64,000 nt of DNA from NCBI GenBank assembly GCA_051155735.1, contig DAXETX010000089.1, forward strand, positions 1 through 64,000, given 5' to 3'. This DNA comes from JASJCP01 sp051155735. Lineage in GTDB: Bacteria; Cyanobacteriota; Cyanobacteriia; Cyanobacteriales; Xenococcaceae. The translations under genes were made by a program, and so were the position numbers. How positions within the stretch are numbered: the stretch's first letter is position 1; every line of letters starts with the position of its first letter. The notes below the pieces were generated by a model. That model saw only the letters and a list, made by a program, of their open reading frames with translations, had not been told where the DNA came from and did not search any database. Below, one piece after another: positions 1 to 8,353 of the stretch.

Positions 1-119
1 ATTATTATATAATCCTAATAATCCTTTAAATTGGGTCTATTTTGGGACTATAATCCTAAATACCGCGCAAAACTAAATATTTAAGAATCCCTCGAACCCT
101 GATTTTATATATTATGTTA

Positions 120-193
120 CGGGACTGACGGGGCTCGAACCCGCGACCTCCTGCGTGACAGGCAGGCATTCTAACCAACTGAACTACAGTCCC
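120..193 (-). tRNA. tRNA-Asp (anticodon GTC)
   Basis: Read on the minus strand, the sequence folds as a complete cloverleaf: a 7 bp acceptor stem (GGGACTG/CAGTCCC), a D arm, an anticodon stem CTGCC with loop TGTCACG giving anticodon GTC, and a T arm with TTCGAGC. The discriminator base is G (complement of position 120), the expected Asp identity base. No CCA is encoded. Confidence 0.96.
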
Positions 194-382
194 AAAATAT
201 TGTGAGCTTGTTTTAGTCACATCTACTATAGTAACATGATTTTTGTAAAAAGCAAGATAAAAACTGCCAAAATTTTTAACTGATTAAAATTGCAGCAAAA
301 ATCCTACTATAAACCTCTAAGAAATAAACTTATATTTTGTTGACAAACAATCTCTTAGATTTATATAGTTTACCTTGTAAAA

Positions 383-2530
383 TTATTCAACAGTTTGAAC
401 TTGATTTTTTAAAAAATTGTATTGAAGTAATTTAGTCATATCTTGTGCTTTTAGAGGACGGCTAAAAAAGTAACCTTGCATATATCGGCAATGTAAAATG
501 CTAAGGAAAATTTTTAACTCTTGTGATTCTACGCCCTCAGCAATGACATCTATATTGAATCCTTGTTTTAAACTAAGAATGGCGTTAACAATAGCAACAT
601 CTTCAGAATTACCAATCAAATTTTTGATAAATGACTGATCGATTTTAATTGTATCTAAAGGAAATTGCTTAAGATAACTCAAGGAGCAATACCCCGTACC
701 AAAATCATCCATAGCCAAAGTAATACCCATTTCATGAAATTGTCTCAGAATATCTTTAGCTAAATCAGTATTTTGCATAGTAATAGTCTCAGTAATTTCT
801 AATTCTAAATAGGATGGAGCTAAATTGGTTTTAGCTAATATTTGGGTTACTGTTCCGACTAAATTACGTTGTTGAAACTGTCTTGGAGAAATATTAACCG
901 AAATTTTTATTGGGGCTAGTCCCATTTGTTGCCACAAGTAATTTTGAGTACAAGCAGTTTCTAAAACCCATTCTCCAAGAGGAATAATTGCACCATTTTC
1001 TTCAGCAAGAGGAATAAAAATATTAGGAGCAACTAACCCAAATTCGGGATGTTGCCAGCGTAATAAAGCTTCTACTTTGATAATTTTATTGTTTATGACA
1101 TCGATTATTGGTTGATAATAAATCACAAACTCTTGTTTTTCTAATCCGTAATGGAGTCGATTTTCTAGCTTCAGTAGCTTTTGTGCTTGTGAGTTGATCG
1201 TTGAATTATACTGTTGATAATTATTTCTGCCCTCTTCTTTGGCTCGATACAAAGCAGCATCAGCATTTTTGAGTAAGGTTTCTGCATCTGTACCGTGATC
1301 TGGATAAATAGCAATACCAATACTACTAGTAACCTGAAGACAGTGATCGTTAAGCTCAAAAGCAGGATGTAATGCTTCTAAAATTCTTTGGGCGACTCTA
1401 GTAGCATCTTGTGATGAATTAATTTTCGGGAGCAATAAAGTAAATTCATCTCCGCCCCAACGGGAAACTAAATCTTTTTCGCGAATACAATTTAAAACCC
1501 GTTTTACTACATTTTGTAATAAAAGATCGCCGATAGCATGACCTAGACTATCGTTAATTGTCTTAAAACGGTCTAAATCAAAAAACATGACGGCAAATTT
1601 ACTTTGATTTTCCTGAGCTTGATCCAAAGTTTCTGCTAAATAGCGTTCAAAAAGGTTGCGGTTAGCTAAACCAGTTAAAGCATCGTGAAAAGCTTGATGT
1701 TTAATTAATTTTTCAGCTTGTTGTCTTTCGGTAACATCACGAAAACTCCAAACTCTACCGAGATTTTTGCCTGCGAGTTGCTGAATTTGAGAATAGCACT
1801 CGATAATCTTGCCATTCTTTAGCTCTAAGATTGAGTAGTGATTGTTCTTAAGTTGAGTTTCTTTGGCTTTAAAATCACAAATATAGGGTTGTGACAATTG
1901 CTGAAGAATCGTATCGATGATTTGATTATGAGCTTGTTGACTCGATTCTAAATTAGATATTTCCCAAATATCACTAAATTTTTGATTAAACCGTAGTACT
2001 TTGCCACTATTATCCATGACTAAAATCCCGTCAGCAGTGGCTTCTAAAGTGGCTACCAAAAGTGAGAGAGATTCTTGAAGTTGTTGGTTGGTTGCAGTGA
2101 GTAATTGATTTTGCGCTGCCAAACGTTGTTCTTGTTTAAAGGAACGTAGAGCCTCTGTAACTGTAAGCAGTAAATCTGTTTCGTCCCAAGGTTTGGCAAT
2201 GTAGCGATAGAGCGCACCTGCATTGACTAAATTACCAACTGCTACTGCTTCGGTAGTTCCTGTTAAAAGAATTTTTAAAGTTTGAGGATATAACTGATGT
2301 AGTTGGATTAATAGCCTATCGCCTGGCATTTTCGCCATGTTTTGGTCAGAGATAATGACAGGAATTTCTAAGCCTTCGGCTAAGAATTCTTGATACACAT
2401 CTAGTGCTTCGAGGCTATTGTCAATAAGCTCAATATGATACTGACTGCCAAAACGCCGTTTTAGCTGTTCTCCTAAACTACTAAGGATGAAACGATCGTC
2501 ATCGATACAGATAATTGCTTGTTCCCTCAT
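383..2530 (-). CDS. Response regulator with PAS, GGDEF and EAL domains (c-di-GMP turnover)
   Basis: Cytosolic signalling protein of 715 residues. The receiver domain (about 1-125) has the acidic pair D10/D11, phospho-acceptor D62, T90 and K113. A PAS domain follows (about 155-268). The diguanylate cyclase domain carries an intact GGDEF at 359-363 and an upstream RxxD inhibitory site (350-353). The phosphodiesterase domain starts with EAL at 487-489 and keeps the later signature motifs (EITET, DDFGTGY, KIDQSF, AEGVES). Both catalytic halves therefore look intact, so net synthesis or breakdown of c-di-GMP cannot be predicted. It is the last gene of a three-gene minus-strand operon, 3 nt after the lone receiver, and is probably phosphorylated by the kinase at the operon head. 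Confidence 0.93.
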   Translation of the reverse strand: MREQAIICIDDDRFILSSLGEQLKRRFGSQYHIELIDNSLEALDVYQEFLAEGLEIPVIISDQNMAKMPGDRLLIQLHQLYPQTLKILLTGTTEAVAVGNLVNAGALYRYIAKPWDETDLLLTVTEALRSFKQEQRLAAQNQLLTATNQQLQESLSLLVATLEATADGILVMDNSGKVLRFNQKFSDIWEISNLESSQQAHNQIIDTILQQLSQPYICDFKAKETQLKNNHYSILELKNGKIIECYSQIQQLAGKNLGRVWSFRDVTERQQAEKLIKHQAFHDALTGLANRNLFERYLAETLDQAQENQSKFAVMFFDLDRFKTINDSLGHAIGDLLLQNVVKRVLNCIREKDLVSRWGGDEFTLLLPKINSSQDATRVAQRILEALHPAFELNDHCLQVTSSIGIAIYPDHGTDAETLLKNADAALYRAKEEGRNNYQQYNSTINSQAQKLLKLENRLHYGLEKQEFVIYYQPIIDVINNKIIKVEALLRWQHPEFGLVAPNIFIPLAEENGAIIPLGEWVLETACTQNYLWQQMGLAPIKISVNISPRQFQQRNLVGTVTQILAKTNLAPSYLELEITETITMQNTDLAKDILRQFHEMGITLAMDDFGTGYCSLSYLKQFPLDTIKIDQSFIKNLIGNSEDVAIVNAILSLKQGFNIDVIAEGVESQELKIFLSILHCRYMQGYFFSRPLKAQDMTKLLQYNFLKNQVQTVE

Positions 2531-2533
2531 TGC

Positions 2534-2923
2534 TCACCCTAACGCAGAAGTAATAATTTGATATAGTTCTGCTTCTGTCCAAGGCTTATGCAAACAAGCA
2601 TGAAGATTGGCTTGTTGTTTGGCACGAGCGATCGCTTCTTCGTCGGCTTGTCCTGTGAGCATTATTGTGATTAAGTTAGGAAATTGCTGATTAACTTTAA
2701 TCAAAAATTCGTCTCCTTTTGTTCCTGGCATTAACCAATCAGAAACAATCACAATGACGTTAATTTCATCTGCTTGTAATTCTTCAATAACTTCCCAGGC
2801 TTCTTCAGCACTTTCTGCCATTTCATAAATAAAGCGATCGCCAAATTGACGTTTCAGTTGCTCTTTAAGACTATCTAAGATCACTATTTCGTCATCGACA
2901 CAGAGAATTGCGGAGTTAGACAT
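2534..2923 (-). CDS. Single-domain response regulator (CheY-like)
   Basis: A 129-residue stand-alone receiver domain with the full phosphorylation pocket: D10/D11 acidic pair, D62 acceptor, T90 and K113, and no output domain. It resembles the receiver of the downstream GGDEF-EAL protein along its whole length (shared EQLKR-FG and MLTG/LLTG blocks), so the two probably arose by duplication. It lies between the kinase gene (23 nt upstream) and the GGDEF-EAL gene (3 nt downstream). It may be an intermediate or phosphate sink in a phosphorelay, or a competing target of the kinase. Confidence 0.92.
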   Translation of the reverse strand: MSNSAILCVDDEIVILDSLKEQLKRQFGDRFIYEMAESAEEAWEVIEELQADEINVIVIVSDWLMPGTKGDEFLIKVNQQFPNLITIMLTGQADEEAIARAKQQANLHACLHKPWTEAELYQIITSALG

Positions 2924-2946
2924 AATTTAAAACTGTTGGTTGATTA

Positions 2947-4806
2947 CTAGAGATTGGATTCAGAAGTAGCAAGTGATGGTTCGGAATTTTGAATCGGTAG
3001 CCAGGTGATAAAAGTTGTTTTTCCTGGCTGGCTTTTTGCTTCTATACTTCCTTGATGTTTAGCCATAACCTTTTGGCTAATATGTAAACCCAAACCACTA
3101 CCTTCTCCTACTGGCTTTGTTGTGTAGAAAGGTTCAAAAATTTTGTCTTGGGTTTCTGCGGAAATTCCACAGCCTGTATCAGTAATTTCCACCTTGAGCC
3201 AATCTTGTTCTTGATCAGTTTTGATGATGAGAGTACCTTTGCCGTTCATCGCCTGAATCCCATTTTGAATTAAATTTGTCCACACTTGTATCAGTTCATC
3301 TGGATAACACCAGATTTTAGGTGTGGGTTGATACTCTCGAATTACTTGAATGTCGTTCTTAAGCTGGTTGTGATAAATTTGCAACACAGTCTCTATGCCG
3401 TCACTTATTTGCACTAACTGCTTTTCTCCACCTTGGTCTTGGCGAGCATAGTTTTTGAGCGCAAAAACTATTTTAGAAGCACGCTCTACTGCCGTTTGAA
3501 TTGTCCGATTATTGGTAATTAAACGGGTTAGATTGTAGGCTAGCTGCAAAATCCAGTCTAACTCATGGTGCTGTAATAGGGGTAAAAACAAAGCTATCTC
3601 TTGATAAACTCCTATATCGAGCAAAATATCGGCAACGCTCCGAGCATTCTTGATTTGAAGCTCTTTCAACTCCTGGGTGAGTTGACGTTTGAGAGGGCGT
3701 TTTTCCGCCGAAGTAAGTAGCTCATTACGTTGTATGGCGTAGTTAACTAATTTGAAGAAGTGTTCTTGTGCTTCAGGATTAAGATATTGATTGAGTTTGG
3801 GTAGTTGTTCGAGAGACTCGACTAGCGCTTTAGTATTATTGCCAGCAGAAGCTTGAATTGCGCCCAAAGGAGTATTAATTTCGTGGGCAATCCCAGCAAC
3901 TAGTTGTCCTAAAGCTGCCATCTTTTCTTGATGAATGAGTTGCGACTGGGCTTGTTGCAATTCTTGTAAAGTTTGTTCTAGCTTTTCCGCTTGCTCTTTA
4001 TACTTGATTTGCGATTCTTTTAGTGCTAGATGTTGAGCTTGAATTAATCTTTCCGCTCTACTGACAATTAAAAATAAAACTAGGTAAAGTACAACTAGAG
4101 TGACACTAACGCTAACAAAAATTCGGAACTGGGTCTGACGGATTTTTAAGACTACAGGAGTAACATCACTATATAGTTCAAAAACCCCTGCGATTTTTGG
4201 TGTGGAGTCACTACTATATATTGGAACATAGCTAGCCAGAATTTTGCGATCGCTAATTTCTCCTTCGATGGCTTCAAAAGTATCTCGATGGTAGAGTGTA
4301 GTTTGGATTTTTCCTAAAACAGCATCTTGAAAAAATTTTGACTCACTTTTATCTTCGCCAATTTGGATCGGAGCGGTAGAAAAGATGGTTTGTCCATCTA
4401 GGTTATAGACTTTGAGCTTGACAATAGATAAACCTTTAGTATTTTCGACAACAGCCTGCTGAAGTACCGCAATTTGTGATTGGCTTAGTAATGGCTTTTG
4501 ACTCGATTCGGAAAATTCTTTTAAATAGGGAAGAAGAATTGTGCTTAATGAATTAGCTAAAGATTTAGCCAAAGCAGCATTTTCTCTTTCTCCCATCATA
4601 ATTAAATCATCGGTGGCGTTTTCCCGATAAGAATAATCTAGGATGAGAATCGCAACTAAGAAAAAAACTAGGCTAGAAAAGGAGAAATAGCGAAGAAGTT
4701 TAAATTTTGCAGGAGTTACCTTCTGAGTTATCCTCTTGCTTTTGAAGCCTTGTTTCGAGAAAACTTTATATCTGATTTTTTCAAGAGTTTTTCTTAGGTT
4801 AGCCAT
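2947..4806 (-). CDS. Membrane-bound sensor histidine kinase
   Basis: A 619-residue kinase counted from the ATG at 4806; the frame is open to a TTG at 4836, with another ATG at 4821, and none has a clear ribosome binding site. Two membrane segments (about 42-58 and 229-249) enclose a roughly 170-residue extracytoplasmic sensor region of Cache-like appearance. A coiled coil follows, then the H-box with H308 in AHEINTPLG. A long helical insertion of the kind common in cyanobacterial kinases precedes the N-box (NLIQNGIQAM) and the ATP-lid motifs DTGCGIS and GSGLGLHIS. It heads the operon with two response regulators, its probable partners. The ligand is unknown. Confidence 0.9.
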   Translation of the reverse strand: MANLRKTLEKIRYKVFSKQGFKSKRITQKVTPAKFKLLRYFSFSSLVFFLVAILILDYSYRENATDDLIMMGERENAALAKSLANSLSTILLPYLKEFSESSQKPLLSQSQIAVLQQAVVENTKGLSIVKLKVYNLDGQTIFSTAPIQIGEDKSESKFFQDAVLGKIQTTLYHRDTFEAIEGEISDRKILASYVPIYSSDSTPKIAGVFELYSDVTPVVLKIRQTQFRIFVSVSVTLVVLYLVLFLIVSRAERLIQAQHLALKESQIKYKEQAEKLEQTLQELQQAQSQLIHQEKMAALGQLVAGIAHEINTPLGAIQASAGNNTKALVESLEQLPKLNQYLNPEAQEHFFKLVNYAIQRNELLTSAEKRPLKRQLTQELKELQIKNARSVADILLDIGVYQEIALFLPLLQHHELDWILQLAYNLTRLITNNRTIQTAVERASKIVFALKNYARQDQGGEKQLVQISDGIETVLQIYHNQLKNDIQVIREYQPTPKIWCYPDELIQVWTNLIQNGIQAMNGKGTLIIKTDQEQDWLKVEITDTGCGISAETQDKIFEPFYTTKPVGEGSGLGLHISQKVMAKHQGSIEAKSQPGKTTFITWLPIQNSEPSLATSESNL

Positions 4807-4936
4807 TAGTAATACTGTCATTATAAGAAGGCACAAAGTCCAAACTTATAATAATTATTCCCAAACTTATTTCTAAAATTAGCTTATTATTAAGGTATTT
4901 ATCGGCAAAATATAACTAATGCAAGTTTAAGTAATA

Positions 4937-4964
4937 ACTCGATCCGAGCAAACTCGGATCGAGT
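4937..4964. promoter_or_regulatory. Perfect 12 bp inverted repeat with 4 nt spacer
   Basis: ACTCGATCCGAG and its exact reverse complement are separated by CAAA. It is GC-richer than its surroundings and lies about 130 bp upstream of the kinase start and 370 bp upstream of the ferredoxin. No T-run follows on either strand, so it fits a protein-binding operator or an RNA hairpin better than an intrinsic terminator. Function is inferred. Confidence 0.5.
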
Positions 4965-5320
4965 CTAAATAAATAAGTTTATTGCTATTTTTTAGCTTCT
5001 AATACTAGTTATCAAAACTAGCTAAAATAAAGTAAAATAACGAAGTTAAACGTTAAATTTTGCTTCCATAAGCTTTGGCGATCGCATCCATTAGGGAAAA
5101 TCCTAAGCTAGTACTTTTACTGTAATTATTTAAGTCAGTCTGAAATCACTCAAAAACTTGCTTTGGCTCCGCTTTAGGAATCCTTATCTTTGACTCAAAA
5201 TCGCACATAAAATTCTAATTCACCATCGAATTGATGATGACACTATAATTTAGATATAAGTATAAGTAGCTTGTAGCCTGTAGCAAGTGGTAACATTACT
5301 TAGTAAATGTAATAAAACTT

Positions 5321-5326
5321 AAGGAG
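5321..5326 (+). promoter_or_regulatory. Ribosome binding site fixing a TTG start
   Basis: AAGGAG nine bases upstream of the TTG at 5336 supports TTG as the ferredoxin start; no ATG or GTG in frame would give a full-length protein. Confidence 0.8.
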
Positions 5327-5335
5327 TATTACATC

Positions 5336-5563
5336 TTGCCTCATACTATCGTGACCGAAACCTGCGAAGGAATCGCTGACTGTGTAGATGCTTGTCCTGT
5401 AGCCTGTATTCATCCTGGACCTGGCAAAAACGTTAAGGGAACAGATTGGTACTGGATTGACTTCGCAACTTGTATTGACTGTGGTATTTGTTTGCAAGTA
5501 TGTCCAGTAGAAGGAGCAATTGTCTCTGAAGAAAGACCTGATCTCCAAAAAACACCCCAGTAA
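5336..5563 (+). CDS. Bacterial-type 4Fe-4S ferredoxin, Fed8-like
   Basis: A 75-residue two-cluster ferredoxin, a soluble low-potential electron carrier. Eight cysteines are visible: C10, C16, C20 and C24 in the first half, and C46, C49, C52, C56 in the second, the latter as a classical CxxCxxCxxxCP motif. The first motif is C-x5-C-x3-CP, so the Cys that starts the first motif in Azotobacter-type 7Fe ferredoxins is absent or shifted; the first cluster could be 3Fe-4S or 4Fe-4S. The length matches the small cyanobacterial Fed8 class as I recall it. The start is TTG with a strong ribosome binding site. The gene is monocistronic, facing a cupin gene, with a dispersed repeat starting 3 nt after its stop. 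Confidence 0.92.
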   Translation: MPHTIVTETCEGIADCVDACPVACIHPGPGKNVKGTDWYWIDFATCIDCGICLQVCPVEGAIVSEERPDLQKTPQ

Positions 5564-5565
5564 GT

Positions 5566-5672
5566 AAGGAGGTAGGCACAATTAAGTTAAAGATGATGTG
5601 AAGTAGTGGGATACTGGGGTATTGAGAGCCGACAAACAATTTTCCATTTTATCTTTAATTACACCCAGCTAC
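5566..5672 (+). repeat. Dispersed ~100 bp repeat R1, copy A
   Basis: 107 bases that recur in inverted orientation at 60278-60376. Alignment by eye gives 7 substitutions over 99 aligned positions plus one 8-base gap. Inside, TTAAAGAT (5587-5594) pairs with ATCTTTAA (5651-5658), so the element can fold into a long stem-loop. It begins 3 nt after the ferredoxin stop codon and fills most of the gap to the convergent cupin gene. Small non-autonomous mobile element (MITE-like) is one reading. Confidence 0.85.
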
Positions 5673-5721
5673 TTAGTTGATCTTGAAACATTAATCACAC
5701 TCTAGGTTTTAAACAAAACAA

Positions 5722-6057
5722 CTAATTTTTAATGCCAAAATAGGTCAAAACTAAGTTTGTATTGCCAGTATTTATTATTTTGTGAACTTCTCCTACTTCC
5801 ACTGCAATACAAGTACCTTTAACTAAAGAATACTGGCGATCATTAATATAAATCACCCCTACTCCAGATTCTACCAAGAATACCTCACTCATATCTTGAT
5901 GAAAGTGGGCTGAAGCTATTTGTCCTGGAGTAAAAGTAGCTTGAGAAAAATTAGTAAGATGGGGTAAATCTCCCGCAATAAGCATTACTTTTTTTTTGAT
6001 TTCTTGATTATGAGATACCTTTTGTTCTGGAAGTTGGTCAAGGTTAGTTATTTTCAT
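5722..6057 (-). CDS. Single-domain cupin protein
   Basis: A 111-residue RmlC-type cupin. Motif 1 supplies H51, H53 and E58 (HFHQDMSE spacing HxHx4E), and motif 2 supplies H92 (GEVHKIINTG), together the usual three-His-one-Glu metal site. There is no other domain and no signal peptide, so it is a cytosolic metal-binding beta-barrel. Its substrate cannot be read from the sequence: cupins of this size include dioxygenases, isomerases and small-molecule sensors. It is transcribed alone, convergent to the ferredoxin gene. Confidence 0.88.
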   Translation of the reverse strand: MKITNLDQLPEQKVSHNQEIKKKVMLIAGDLPHLTNFSQATFTPGQIASAHFHQDMSEVFLVESGVGVIYINDRQYSLVKGTCIAVEVGEVHKIINTGNTNLVLTYFGIKN

Positions 6058-6300
6058 AAACTATAATTTACCTTAAAGCCAGGACAATTTTTTTTCAGAT
6101 TACCGCCTCAACCACAATATTCAACTATTGATCAGGGCTGATTGTTGTAACTGAATCTAACAAATTATTTGGCATTGCTGATCTGAGGTAGAGTTTTTTG
6201 TCTGTAAACTTATCCCCATTGTTGCAACAGCAATTTAATCTTTTGCTGCTTCTCTCGATTCAGCAACGCCAATTATTTAAATCAACAGCCAAATTTTTAG

Positions 6301-6633
6301 CTAACTTGCTGCTTGGGCTGGTTTTTGATTACTAACTCTACTACTAGAAGATTTAAATTTAGCTGTTTCTTCTTCTATTGGAGCAAACTCAATATTATTT
6401 AGCAGTGTAGTTACAAAAGCAAACAATAAGAAAGGTAGCGATAAGACTAAAATAATCCCTACCGTTGCTAAGGCATAAATTTGGCGCGTACTGCTCCATA
6501 ATGCTAATGTGGTAGCTAGACTAATAAAAATGACGATTAACCAAACGATAATTTGTAGATAAATATCACCAAAAGTTAAGGTACATATCATTCTATACTT
6601 AGGCTGTTCTTTATCCATACAACAATTTCCCAT
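6301..6633 (-). CDS. Small membrane protein of unknown function
   Basis: 110 residues with two hydrophobic segments (about 26-46 and 52-78), a short polar N-terminus and a Ser/Lys-rich tail ending in QPAQAAS. A second start at M6 (position 6618) is equally possible; neither has a strong ribosome binding site. I do not recognise a family. The gene is isolated, with more than 200 bp free on each side. Confidence 0.6.
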   Translation of the reverse strand: MGNCCMDKEQPKYRMICTLTFGDIYLQIIVWLIVIFISLATTLALWSSTRQIYALATVGIILVLSLPFLLFAFVTTLLNNIEFAPIEEETAKFKSSSSRVSNQKPAQAAS

Positions 6634-7213
6634 TATTCCGTTGTTATTTCTTCAGGTTATCTAAAATAAGGAAGTAAATAACAATTTCTCAATATTTTTC
6701 ACAGAGTTGCAACATCTGTTTACAAAACTAGTTGCTCTATAAAATTCCTCAGCCAAAAATTCCATCTTAGAATAAAAAAGTAAAAATATAGTGATATTGT
6801 ATTTCAATATTTGATTAGCGGTGTGAAGTAAAAATCCTAAGTAGATTTTCTTAATTATTGTCAAAAATATACGATATGAGCGAATTTTAAATTTCTCTAA
6901 ACCTTTTCTTAAAAATAAGAGGCTTATTATATTAAGGTGTGAAAGAAGAAGCTTCTCATGAATGGTTCTTTTTTCAGAATAAATGGCTTTGAGGAAGCTT
7001 TATTTATATCTAAAGCACAATTAGCAGAATGTATATTGCCTAACATTTTAATTTAGTTGATATACAGTAACTGTGCAGTTTGGACATTTTTGGCTAAGTG
7101 TTAAAATCCCTTAGCTATAAAAATATGCCAAATTAATAAAACTCCTCATTAGCCTTATACACAAGTAAATGTTTGACTTCTGATTGTAACATAAGTAAGG
7201 AGATAGTTACACA
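6634..7213. other. Intergenic region upstream of the beta-propeller-like protein gene
   Basis: 580 very AT-rich bases. A 67-codon minus-strand ORF inside has the composition of non-coding DNA and is not called. An imperfect inverted repeat (AAGCTTCTC near 6951 with GAGGAAGCTT near 6990) is the only structure. The ribosome binding site AAGGAG for the next gene lies at 7197-7202. Confidence 0.5.
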
Positions 7214-8095
7214 ATGGTTTTAGTTGGAGTTTCCATCGAAGATAATCCCGCTGGCGGTGGCTTCGGTGTTAAATATTTAGTTTTAGCAGGAAAAAATAAA
7301 GGTAAAAGTGTTCTCGTAAATACTATTCCTACTGGTAGTGGTAAGGGAAAAGTAGATCCTGATTTTGAGGACCTTGAAGGTTTAGGTGCTGTTGGTAACA
7401 AAGTCTTTGCTATTTCTGAATCAGCTTTTGGTGGTCCTAGTGGCAAAGACAGAGGTTCTCTTGTTGTCAATGTTGATGGTAAAGAGAATATCAAAAATCT
7501 CTCAGGTGTTGTCCGCTTTGGTGACGATGCTGGTTATGATCAACTTAATGCTAAAGTTGGATACAACATTCAGGGTAATGATGAAGCTGGTCCTGGTGAG
7601 CCTATTGGTAGTCGACTGTTTAAAATCACTGGTACTAAGGTAACTAAGATAGGTAAATTTAGCAATGAATTTGCTGATGGATTAGCTATTAAAAATTCTA
7701 AAATAGCTATTGCCTCTGACTTAGAAACCGCAGATGGAGACGGTAATCAACTTTATCAGGTCAACCTAAAATCTGGTAAAATCACCAAGACCTCCAATAT
7801 TGTCTTCAAAGGTGCTGATTCGAAAATTTTTGAGTCTGATTCTGGCTTAGACTTTAGTCCTAATGGAAAGCAACTATATCTTATTGATGACCAGACTAAC
7901 GATGTTTTTGTAGCTTCTACCAAAGATGTATTCAATGGTGGCAAAGTTACTTTCAATTTCGTTGGTGGATTTGGTGAGACAGGTGAGCTAGGTGAGTTTG
8001 AAGGTCTAGCTGTTATCAATGTCAAAAATCCTTTTGCTGCTGCTTCAGCTTCTTTGGAAGATATTAGCACAGAAGGCAATATTGATATTGTTTAA
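7214..8095 (+). CDS. Beta-propeller-like protein, probably abundant and exported without a signal peptide
   Basis: 293 residues with no recognised family. Repeated blocks of the form strand-turn-strand rich in Gly, Asp and Lys (for example SRLFKITGTKVTKIGKF, GNQLYQVNLKSGKITKT, GKQLYLIDDQTNDVFVAS) suggest blades of a beta-propeller. The protein has no Cys, His or Trp, no internal Met and only three Arg. Codons favour GGT, GCT and GTT. This low-cost composition with biased codons is typical of abundant extracellular proteins. There is no N-terminal signal; the Ala/Ser-rich tail ending in DIV could be a type I secretion signal (inference). AAGGAG sits 11 nt before the ATG, and a strong hairpin follows the gene. 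A methyltransferase and a foldase gene lie just downstream. Confidence 0.82.
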   Translation: MVLVGVSIEDNPAGGGFGVKYLVLAGKNKGKSVLVNTIPTGSGKGKVDPDFEDLEGLGAVGNKVFAISESAFGGPSGKDRGSLVVNVDGKENIKNLSGVVRFGDDAGYDQLNAKVGYNIQGNDEAGPGEPIGSRLFKITGTKVTKIGKFSNEFADGLAIKNSKIAIASDLETADGDGNQLYQVNLKSGKITKTSNIVFKGADSKIFESDSGLDFSPNGKQLYLIDDQTNDVFVASTKDVFNGGKVTFNFVGGFGETGELGEFEGLAVINVKNPFAAASASLEDISTEGNIDIV

Positions 8096-8153
8096 TACTT
8101 TCTCCTTCTTTCTCTAAAGAATATTCCTTGGTCGATAATTGAGAAAGGTTTGT

Positions 8154-8185
8154 TGTGGAAGCTTGGTCTAGACCAAGCCTCCACA
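8154..8185 (+). terminator. Hairpin terminator after the beta-propeller-like gene
   Basis: TGTGGA-A-GCTTGGTC and its near-exact complement GACCAAGC-C-TCCACA form a long GC-rich stem, followed 10 nt later by TTTTT at 8196-8200. It lies 58 nt after the stop codon and separates this gene transcriptionally from the methyltransferase gene. Confidence 0.75.
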
Positions 8186-8353
8186 GCCATACCTATTTTT
8201 AGATATCCTTCTTTTCTAAAAGAGGGATCGATTACTAATGGCTAATGATGACTATTTTGTAAGCTATATATGCATTTGATACAAAGCAACGAATCAAATT
8301 TTACAGATTTGTTTTTGTTGAGATCATCACTCAAGAATAAATAGATAAGTTTC

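Larger units (their letters stand above)
4837..5335. other. Intergenic region between divergent kinase operon and ferredoxin gene
   Basis: About 500 AT-rich bases without a convincing ORF. They must hold the promoters of the minus-strand kinase operon and of the plus-strand ferredoxin gene. The only strong structure is the perfect palindrome at 4937-4964; one HIP1-like octamer core occurs near 5080. Confidence 0.6.

Noticed and set aside
6661..6864. 67-codon minus-strand ORF upstream of the beta-propeller-like gene
   Set aside because: Extreme AT content, Phe/Leu/Ile-rich chance composition, no ribosome binding site, no recognisable pattern.
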